From JBFEYJ01 sp041563315 (GTDB lineage: Bacteria > Pseudomonadota > Gammaproteobacteria > Thiohalomonadales > Thiohalomonadaceae), in the NCBI GenBank assembly GCA_041563315.1, contig JBFFNE010000068.1, positions 1 to 16,227 on the forward strand: a DNA stretch of 16,227 bases, in the 5' to 3' direction. Shown piece by piece: positions 7,632-16,100 of this stretch (positions are counted from its first letter, which is position 1; every line of letters starts with the position of its first letter). A model generated the notes under the pieces. The model ran no database searches. It was not told the origin of the DNA and saw only the letters and a program-made list of their open reading frames with translations. Position numbers and translations under genes: made by a program.

Positions 7632-7811
7632 AAGGGCGTTATCCCAAGCACCCTTGGCCGGACGATCCGTGGAGTGCGCAGGCCACTGCCCGGGCTAAAC
7701 CAAGGCGTTAACCAGGGTGGGAAATATACGACAAATTTACCATGACATGTTGTGTTTGAATTGAATTGTCATATTTGACATAGCGAAGGGAGATCACCCT
7801 GAGGTCTTCAG
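7632..7811. other. Intergenic region between convergent hrpB and the BTAD-PAS regulator
   Basis: No gene is seen. The left half is GC-rich with a short CCAAG/CTTGG hairpin (about 7655-7668) but no T-run. The right half is AT-rich and holds three TGACA/TGTCA half-sites at 7743-7747, 7767-7771 and 7776-7780; the last two form an inverted repeat with a 4-nt gap (7767-7780). No clear terminator for either convergent gene. Confidence 0.5.
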
Positions 7812-9032
7812 TCAACCATTTAGTTTCTGATTGCGGGCATGAATTTCGGTTACATCTCTTCCAAGTGCTAAGGAGCCAGCCATCTCTCCGTTATCATCTC
7901 TTATCTCATGGGAGTTCCAGGAGATTACTCGACCGGTTCCATCCTTACAACGTATGGTCGTTTCCAGGTTAACAACCTCACTCCCCTGGTTTATTATTTC
8001 TAGTGCTTTTGAAAATATTTGATTACGGTACTCCTCTTCCGGATAGAGTAATTCCCAAATATCATCTCTTCCTAATACCTCCTCCTCTCTATAACCACTA
8101 ATCTCTTCCGCCCCCTTATTCCACAAAACTACCCGGGCATCCTTATCGAGAATATTTAGCCACATGGCGGTACTATCCATGACTATGTTATGAGTTGTGT
8201 GCGGCGGGGAAGCTTCACGAGTATCATTCGATTCAAATGTAAGTTCTCTGTTACGGATACAATCAGCAAGATTCTGGGTTTCCACACTAGGAAGTACGCC
8301 TAACTCTTTATTGTAAATCTGGCAGGTAGTGTCGTAGTGCCGGATAGCTGCGCTATTCTGATCATTTAAGACATACAACTTCATGACCTGTCGTTGTGTA
8401 CTTTCATCCCATGGATCCAGTTCAATATGACGTAAGGCAACTGTTAGCGCCTTTCTGTAATTACCCTTTTGTTGATAATGTTTTGATAGGGTGTCCAGTA
8501 AATTGAGACTTTGGCGGAGCAAAATTTCGCGTTGTGTCTGAAGCCACCCCTCCAAATCGGGACAGTCCGTTAGCGTAAACCCGGCCATAAATTCACCACG
8601 GTAGAGTCCCACGGCATACTCTAGCTGCTCAAGGTAATCTGGATCGAGCTGCTGCGATGATTTGGCTGAGTGGTTGGAGGTATTTGAACGGATTTGCAGT
8701 GCATCTACCCATGAGTCTGGAACCATCAGGGCAATCTTGTCTCGGGATGTGAGCAGGAGATGGCTTGCATCACCCATTGCAGCTTTTAGATTGAACAGCG
8801 CCCGCCTTAAATTTTGGCGGCCCACGCCATCTGCCATTTCTGGCCAGAATAACTCAGCAAGATAATCACGTCGCAGCTCTGTCCCCGCTGACATCGCAAG
8901 AACCGCCAGTAAGCCGTCTAGTTTGGCGTAGCGGGTATCGATCTGATTTCCGGCAACATGAATATTAATGCCCCCGAGCAGCTCAAAACGGAGTTCTTTT
9001 GACTCAGGAGCAGCCCTTGTCTTTCTTATCAT
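7812..9032 (-). CDS. Transcriptional regulator with winged helix, BTAD and PAS domains
   Basis: A 406-residue cytoplasmic protein without membrane segments. Residues about 15-105 look like the OmpR-type winged helix of SARP/AfsR-like regulators (ELRRDYLAELFWPEMADGVGRQNLRRALFNLK). Residues about 108-262 are a bacterial transcriptional activator domain (BTAD) of TPR-like helices (GDFM-like RGEFMAGF, HIELDPWDESTQRQVMKLY). Residues about 285-396 are a PAS/PAC domain (LNILDKDARVVLWNKGAEEISGY, LALGRDVTE). The chain ends nine residues after the PAS core, where such proteins normally run into a kinase or GGDEF output, so here the PAS is probably a C-terminal sensor. Base composition is clearly lower in GC (about 38-53% in lines counted) than neighbouring genes, suggesting transfer. 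Divergent from the sulfotransferase and giant-protein genes, so a candidate regulator of them (inference). Confidence 0.85.
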   Translation of the reverse strand: MIRKTRAAPESKELRFELLGGINIHVAGNQIDTRYAKLDGLLAVLAMSAGTELRRDYLAELFWPEMADGVGRQNLRRALFNLKAAMGDASHLLLTSRDKIALMVPDSWVDALQIRSNTSNHSAKSSQQLDPDYLEQLEYAVGLYRGEFMAGFTLTDCPDLEGWLQTQREILLRQSLNLLDTLSKHYQQKGNYRKALTVALRHIELDPWDESTQRQVMKLYVLNDQNSAAIRHYDTTCQIYNKELGVLPSVETQNLADCIRNRELTFESNDTREASPPHTTHNIVMDSTAMWLNILDKDARVVLWNKGAEEISGYREEEVLGRDDIWELLYPEEEYRNQIFSKALEIINQGSEVVNLETTIRCKDGTGRVISWNSHEIRDDNGEMAGSLALGRDVTEIHARNQKLNG

Positions 9033-9151
9033 TTAGTACTTATTGGTCCCGCAGTAGGTTGGCTCTTCTTCATTCTGGACCAGTATGCAAAGTTATCTTG
9101 TCGAAGTCTATGGATTGGACGTTACATGGACGGTGGATCAGTAAAATGTAA

Positions 9152-9180
9152 ATTATATCAATTCAGTAGTTGACTGTAAT
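9152..9180 (-). promoter_or_regulatory. Promoter of the BTAD-PAS regulator
   Basis: On the minus strand a perfect extended -10, TGATATAAT (plus positions 9152-9160), is preceded at 17 nt by ATTACA (9175-9180, 4 of 6 to TTGACA). The predicted leader to the ATG at 9032 is about 110 nt; no strong Shine-Dalgarno is visible before that ATG. Confidence 0.55.
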
Positions 9181-9183
9181 GGT

Positions 9184-9202
9184 GGGGTGTTCATCACGCC
9201 CC
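9184..9202. promoter_or_regulatory. Inverted repeat between divergent promoters (possible operator)
   Basis: GGGGTGT and ACGCCCC flank a 5-nt TCATC centre, giving a 7-bp stem with one G-T pair. It lies just upstream of the regulator's -35 and about 15 nt upstream of the sulfotransferase -35 candidate, a position suited to a regulator site. There is no T-run, so a terminator is unlikely. Confidence 0.3.
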
Positions 9203-9217
9203 TCAAATAAGCCGTTG

Positions 9218-9247
9218 TTGGCATCGATGGACCGCCCCATGCATAAC
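9218..9247 (+). promoter_or_regulatory. Candidate promoter of the sulfotransferase / giant-protein genes
   Basis: TTGGCA (9218-9223, 5 of 6 to TTGACA), an 18-nt spacer and CATAAC (9242-9247, 4 of 6 to TATAAT). The predicted leader to the TTG start at 9281 is about 27 nt. A modest match that would suit an activator-dependent promoter. Confidence 0.3.
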
Positions 9248-9280
9248 TAATGAAATAATGGAAATAACGAGAACCTTCCC

Positions 9281-10129
9281 TTGAGCCAACACTATCATTT
9301 CATCTCAGGCCTGCCGCGTTCGGGTTCCACCTTGCTGTCGGCTATCTTACGGCAAAACCCCCGTTTCCACGCGGGTATGACCAGCCCTGTTGCCGCGCTT
9401 TTTGGCAATATGCTCAATACGTTTAGTGTCACAAGCGAAAATTCCACCCAGGTCTCCATGCCGCAGCGCCGCGCGTTACTACACGGTCTGTTCGATAACT
9501 ACTATATCGAGCAGGGCGATAGGGAGGTCATCTTCGATACCAGCCGCGCCTGGACCACCCGTATGGGGGCGTTGATGGATCTCTTTCCCGATTCAAAGGT
9601 GATCTGTTGCGTGCGCAATGTGGCCTGGATTATGGATAGCCTGGAGCGCCAGTACCAGAAGAATCCGTTTGAAAATACACGTCTTTTTAATGACGATAAC
9701 GAGCGCAATACCATCTACAGCCGCGTCGATACCCTGGGGCAGCGCAATCGGATGGTCGGGTATGCCTGGTCTGCCTTAAAAGAGGCCTTTTACGGTGAAT
9801 ATGCCGCCTCCCTGTTGCTGGTGGACTACGACTTGTTGACGCAGGCTCCAGAACGGACCCTGCCGCTTATCTATCAGTTTCTCGGTGAAGAACCTTTTGA
9901 ACACAACTTTGAGCATGTGGAGTACGACGCGTCGGACTTTGATAAACAGTTGGGCGTGGAGGGTTTACACCGTGTGACAGGGCCCGTTGTACATCGCCCC
10001 CGGCGCACATTGTTGCCACCGGACCTTTTCGAAAAATATGCAAATATGTCGTTCTGGAATGCTCTGGATAGCACTAATGCCAATGTGATTACGGCCAGCC
10101 AGAAAGGCGCTGGGTCATCTGCTGGATAA
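9281..10129 (+). CDS. Sulfotransferase family protein (PAPS-dependent)
   Basis: A 282-residue cytosolic-type sulfotransferase that should transfer sulfate from PAPS to an alcohol, sugar or tyrosine acceptor; the substrate cannot be read from the sequence. The 5'-phosphosulfate loop is SGLPRSGSTLLSAIL (G10-T17 core). The 3'-phosphate site is CCVRNVAWIMDSLER, with R112 and S120 at the usual eight-residue spacing. No signal peptide or membrane segment is seen. The start is TTG 9281: the P-loop begins within ten residues of it, as usual in the family, and the ATG at 9258 is out of frame and stops at once. No strong Shine-Dalgarno is visible. The giant exported protein begins 54 nt downstream on the same strand without an obvious promoter between, so co-transcription and a functional link are likely (inference). 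Confidence 0.88.
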   Translation: MSQHYHFISGLPRSGSTLLSAILRQNPRFHAGMTSPVAALFGNMLNTFSVTSENSTQVSMPQRRALLHGLFDNYYIEQGDREVIFDTSRAWTTRMGALMDLFPDSKVICCVRNVAWIMDSLERQYQKNPFENTRLFNDDNERNTIYSRVDTLGQRNRMVGYAWSALKEAFYGEYAASLLLVDYDLLTQAPERTLPLIYQFLGEEPFEHNFEHVEYDASDFDKQLGVEGLHRVTGPVVHRPRRTLLPPDLFEKYANMSFWNALDSTNANVITASQKGAGSSAG

Positions 10130-10173
10130 CCGGATTGATATGTCTGTAACGATATCTGCCTCCAAACCTACAT

Positions 10174-10178
10174 GGAAG
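10174..10178 (+). promoter_or_regulatory. Ribosome binding site of the giant protein
   Basis: GGAAG lies 5 nt before ATG 10184. An in-frame ATG at 10172 has no Shine-Dalgarno in front, so 10184 is taken as the start. Confidence 0.5.
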
Positions 10179-10183
10179 TTGCC

Positions 10184-13100
10184 ATGAACAAGAACAATAC
10201 CTCGCCCTTTTGCCTCAATGTCTCACGCACGGCCATTGCCTCGGCCATTGTAGTGGCGTTTGCCCCGGAGGTCAGCCTGGCGGTCACCGTAAATCCGCTT
10301 GTGCATAATGGTGTGAGTAATCGTGCCCACTTGAGGTATGAGCAGACGACACTGCCCATGGCTCAGATTTCGCAGCCCCTTCCATCCCTGCATCCGGTAC
10401 CGCACTTCTCCGAGGTGGTTCTGGTAGACAGTCAGGTCGAGGATGCGCAGGAGTTACTCCACGGAATGCGCCCTGGGGTGAAGGTGATCCGACTGGGAGA
10501 AGGCGAAGGGATTGAGTCAGTTGCCGCGCAGCTTGATGGCATGTCAGGCCTCAGCGCTATCCATGTCATCTCCCACGGACGCGATGGCGGGCTCCAACTC
10601 GGGGGGAGCTTTATCGGCAAGCAGCAGCTGAAGTCCCATCGCAAGGCATTGCGCACTATTGGCAAGGCCTTGCGACAGGGCGGAGATATTCTGCTCTATG
10701 GCTGTGATGTCGCGGCCACGGACAATGGGGTGGGCTTCGTCAAGGCGCTGGCAAAACTGACCGGGGCGGACGTTACCGCCTCGAATGATCGCACTGCTGC
10801 CACGGTCAAAGGCGGTAACTGGGATCTGGAGATCGCGACGGGTCATATTGAATCAAAATCACCGCTCTCCGTGGCGGCCATGAATGACTATCCCTACGAT
10901 CTGGCGACCATCATCGTGACCAGCAACGCGGACTCCGGTGCCGGTACCCTGCGAAATGCCATTAGCAGTGCCACCTCTGGTGACACTATTACCTTCAGCA
11001 GCGGCATGACCATCACCCTCTCCAGCGGTTCGCTGAGCATCAACAAGAATCTCACCATCGATGGGGACCTCGACAATAACGGCACCCCGGATGTTACCGT
11101 CGATGCAAACTATACCAGCCGTGTATTGAGCATTATCAGCGGCAATGTCACCCTCGATGGCCTGATTATCACGAAAGGCTTGCTATCAGGTGCGGGTGGT
11201 GAGGGTGGCCGTAGCAGCGCCACCGCCGGTGGTAACGCCCTGGGTGCAGGCATCAGCAATGCCGGTACCCTGACCATTACTCATAGTACAGTTACCGGCA
11301 ATGTGGCCACTGGCGGTGGCGGTGGCGGTGCCGGTGATCCCGGTTTCGTTTACTGGGGGGGCTACGGCGGAGGAGGTGGTAGCGGCTTTGGCGCTATCGG
11401 TGGCGCTGCAGGTGGCAATGCGGTTCTTTCCGCAGGGACGATTCTTGGTGCCGGGCCGAGTTCCGGGAGTGGTGGCGGTGGTGCAGGCTCCTATGCTGCA
11501 AGCGGTGCGACGGGAGGCGACTCCTACGGGCACAATGGGCGTGTTGGAGGCAATGGTGGTACCTCATACGGTGGCGGTGCTGGTGGGGGGATTACAACTT
11601 TGCCAAATGCACCATTCCGCTCCGGTGGTGATGGCGGTACGACCGGTGCAACTGGTGGCGGGGGTGGTGGTAGCGGATACGCCGGCACAGGCAATGGTGC
11701 TGCTGGCGGTAGTGCCGTCGGCGGCATCTACAACAGCGGTACCCTCTATATCGAGAACACGACCTTCTCCAATAACCTGGGCGCCGGTGGCGGTGGCGGT
11801 GGCGCAGGTAAATCAGGCGGAACCAGCGGAACGGGAGGAAGCGGGGTCGGGGCGATATGGAACAACGGCGGCTCCCTCTATTTCAACGCTGGAACGACGG
11901 ACCTTACAACCGGTAATGTCGGTGGAAATGGCGGCGATGGCGGAAATACCACCGCCTCGAATCCCGCTACAGCCGGTACGAGTACCATTCTGGGGCCGAT
12001 AACCAGTTCTACTTGGGCCTCAAATACAGCACCAGTCCTGGGTGGAACATTTACCACCGCGGGTACAGTAAATGACAACGCCACCACGACACCATTCAGC
12101 AGTGTCACGGTATCGGATGCCGATGCCGACAATGTCAGTGTGTCCATTACCTATACCGCTGCCAATGGTACCCTGAGCGGTACCGGTGTGACCGGCAGCG
12201 CAGGCAGCTATACGGTGACATCGGCTGCCCCGGCAACGGCTACCACCAATCTCCAAGGTATTACCTTCACGCCGACAGCCAACCAGGTTGCTCCAGGTTC
12301 CACGGTGGTGACGACGTTCACCTTGACCCCTAATGACGGCACCGTGAATGGTACCGCGGACAGCTCCACGAGAATTACCGCAACGTCGATAAACGATGCG
12401 CCGTCTTTCACCGCCGGTGCCACTCTCAGCGCAGTGAACGAAGATACCGCCTCGCCTGCCGGGGCGACGGTGAGCACATTACTGAGTACCAATTTCAGTG
12501 ATGCTGACACAGGCAGCAGCATGGCAGGTATCGCCGTTTCGGCCGATGCTTCGGTCACGGGTGTGGAGGGGGACTGGCAATACTCCAGCGACGGTTCGAA
12601 CTGGTATGATATCGGGACGGTCGCCACCTCCTCGTCACTGCTGCTCTCCAGTACTTCCCTGTTGCGGTTCGTGCCCTTTACCAACTACAACGGTATCCCG
12701 GGAAGCCTCACGGTCTACGCCGTGGACAACTCATCGGCGACCACCTTTACCAGCGGGGCGACCCGTCGGAGCTTCGACACCACAACCGATGGTACCACCT
12801 CCAAGGTCTCTGCAGCCGGCGTGAGCCTCGGCACCAGCATTACCGCTGTCAATGACGCTCCGACGCTGACCGCCTTCGCCTCTTCCCTGGCCACGGCCAA
12901 TGAGGATACCGAGGTGGCGATCACCCTGGCGGCTATTCAGGCCCAGGGCAATGAAGCGGATGTTGAAGACGCGACGATCAATCAATTCGTTATCAAGGCG
13001 GTGAGCAGCGGCACACTGACCATCGGGGCCACCTCAGGAACGGCGGCGCCATGGGCGGCCAACACCAACGACACGGTCGATGCGACGAACAATGCCTACT

Positions 13101-16100
13101 GGACACCGGCCAGCAACGCCAACGGCAGCTTGAATGCCTTTAGCGTGGTGGCCAAAGACAGTGGCGGCCTTGAGTCCTCCCCCGCCGTGCAGGCCACGGT
13201 GAGTGTGACCGCCGTCAATGACAACCCGACTATCACCGGCCTGCCGACGGCTGTGACCGTAACCGAGGACACCGCGAGTGATGTTGACCTGAGTGCTGCG
13301 ACGCTTGGCGATGTGGACTCCGGGGCAAACAGTATCACCCTGACGATTGCAGCGGGTACCGGAACGCTGACGGCAACCAGTGGTGGCAGCGTGACCGTGA
13401 GCGGTTCCGGTACAGCTGCCCTTACACTGTCGGGCAGCGTATCGAATATCGATACCTTCCTGAACACCGCATCGAATATTCAATATACCGGTGCGAGCAA
13501 TGCCTACGGTACTAATGTCACTAGCCTGACCCTAACCGCGAATGATGGCGGCAATACCGGTACTGGCGGTGGCACCGATGTGGCCTTGGGGGCGGTCAAT
13601 GTGGACATCACCGGGGTGGGTGATGTCCCCAGTGTGACCAATGCCACCACCAATGAGGATACCCAAAGTAGTTTGGGTCTGGTGATCAGCCGTAACATCA
13701 ATGATGGTGCCGAGGTGACGTACTTCAAGATCACCAGCATCAGCGGTGGTACGCTCTACAAAAATGACGGCTCAACCCAAATTTCGGACGGTGACTTCAT
13801 CACCTATGCCGAGGGCCAGGCCGGGCTGAAGTTCACTCCCAGTGCCAACAGTACCGCCGACGGTGTTTTCTATGTGCAGGCCGGGACTGATGGTGTGGGC
13901 GGCGGTCTGAGCGTCAGTAGTGCCCAGGCTACAATTACGGTAACCCCGGTGAATGATGCGCCGACCCTCACCAACCTCAACGGCGACAGCGTCAGCTTCA
14001 GTATTGGCGGCAGTGGTGTGGCGCTGGATGTCGGCGGCAATGCCACGCTCGCGGATGTCGACTCTGTAGACTTTAATAGCGGTAACGTGACCGTGCTGGT
14101 GGTTGGCAATCCCTATCCGGCAGAGGATGTGTTGTCCATCGGCAACGTGGGCGCAATATCGACAAGCGGTAGCAATGTGGTGCACAGTGATGGCGGCGGC
14201 ACCAACATCGGCACCTTTACCGGCGGCAGCGGCGGCAGCAGCCTTGTTATCACCCTCAATGCCAATGCCACCGTGGCGCGGGTGCGTGACCTTATCTCCG
14301 CGCTGCAGTATCACGATAGCGATGCGGTGACCTTGAACACCATTGCCCGTACCGTGCGTATCACCGTGGATGACGGGGATGGGGGTAACTCCACCTCGGC
14401 CAATCAGGACGTCACCGTCTCCCTGGTGCGCGCCCCGATCATCGACCTCGACCTGGATAACTCCAGCGGGGCGACCGGTGGCGATTACAACGGCAGCTTC
14501 ACCGAGGACGCCGGCGCGGTGATGACGGCCGACACGGACAGCTCGATCACCGACGACGGCACCTTCAAGTCGCTCACCGTTACCCTGACCAACCGACCCG
14601 ACGGCACTGCTGAGTCGCTAAGCTCCAGCTACGGCACCGGTGCACAGACGGTTAATGGCGAAGCGGTGACCATCGGTACCTACAACAGTGGCACCGGTGT
14701 ACTCAGCATCACCATTAATGATGCTTCCACCGATGCGGCCACCATGCAGATGCTGATGGAGTCGATTCAGTACAACAACACCAGCGACGTTCCGGATACC
14801 ACCACGCGTTCCATCACCTTCTCTGCGACAGATGATGCGGACAACGCAGGGGCAGTCGTGACCGCAGCCATCAGCATGATCGCAGTCAACGACGCCCCGG
14901 CCTTCACCGCCCTGGACGGTGCCCCCGCCTACACCGAGAACGGTGTTGCGGTGGTGCTGGATGGCAATGTCACCGTTTCCGACTTCGAGCTGGATGCGGC
15001 CGCCGACTACAGCGGCGCGGTGCTGACCCTGTCACGCAACGGCGGGGCCAATGCCAACGACGTGTTTGCGGTGACCCCCGGTGGCTTTGCCACCGTCACC
15101 AGCAACAGCGGTGGTACCCTGGTGGTGACCTTCGGCAGCGCCACCGGCGCCAACGTGGCGACGGTGTTGCAGAGCATCACCTATGAGAACCCCAGTGACG
15201 CCCCGGCGGGCAGTGCCCAGATCGACTGTAGCCTGAGCGATGGCAACAGCGGTGCCCAGGGGACCGGCGGTGCGCTGAGTGCCACCGGCTCTACAACCGT
15301 GGCGATCACCGCGGTAAATGATGCCCCGACCCTGTCGGGCGGGCCGTACGACATGGGTAGTACTACCGAGGATGTGACCTCCAATGCCGTTCTGGTCGCC
15401 GACATTACTGGCGGTGTGACCTACAGCGACCCGGATGGTGCAGTGAGTGAGGGTGTGGCGGTAATTGCAGTCAGTGGCACAGGTGCCTGGCAGTACTCTA
15501 CCGACAGTGTGAGTTGGAGCAACTTCCCGGCGGTGGGTGCCACCAGTGCGCTGCTGCTCGACAGTGGTAGCTATGTGCGGTTTGTTCCGGGTAGTAACTG
15601 GAGCGGTAACGCCTCCTTTGGCTTCCAGGGGTGGGACCAAACCTCCGATACCGCCTCTACCAACGGCAGTGCGCAGAGCGGTGATGCCAGTGTCAACGGC
15701 GGCACTACCGCGTACTCCACCACCAGTGCAGCGGCCAGCCTCACGATCATTGCCGCCAATGATGCACCGGTCATTACCTCCGATGGTGGCGGTGCGAGTG
15801 CATCACTGAGTGTGAATGAGAACACCACCAGTGTTACCACCGTCACGGCCAGTGACACCGATGGCGATACCCTGAGCTACAGCATCAGCGGCGGGGCAGA
15901 CTCGGCGCTGTTCAGTATCGGTACCAGCACTGGTGTGCTCACCTTCGTTTCGGCCCCCGACTTCGAGTCGCCTAGTGATAATGGTGGCAACAATGTCTAC
16001 GACGTGCAGGTGACGGTCACCGATGATGGTGCCGGTAACCTGAGTGATGTGCAGGACATTGCCGTGAGCGTGGGGGATGTCAATGAGGCGCCGGTGATTA

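Noticed and set aside
7790..7860. Shine-Dalgarno-like GAAGGGAG followed by a possible small plus-strand gene
   Set aside because: No ATG/GTG/TTG at suitable spacing opens a frame of useful length, and the region overlaps the 3' end of the minus-strand regulator.
10130..10183. Separate promoter or terminator between the sulfotransferase and the giant gene
   Set aside because: TTGATA at 10135 has no -10 at 16-18 nt, and the GATAT/ATATC inverted repeat is short and has no T-run, so co-transcription is simpler.
11194..11960. CRISPR-like or minisatellite array in the glycine-rich region
   Set aside because: Repetition is at the level of GGT/GGC codons with irregular spacing; there are no constant repeats with unique spacers.
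11301..12002. Plus-strand frame of 233 codons rich in Ala, Val and Pro inside the giant gene
   Set aside because: Out of frame with the continuous giant ORF and explained by reading GGT/GGC glycine codons in another frame.
12208..15858. Several minus-strand frames (Val/Ser/Pro-rich or His/Gly-rich) opposite the repeats
   Set aside because: They recur wherever the coding strand repeats, which is expected for antisense shadows; no start signals or domains.
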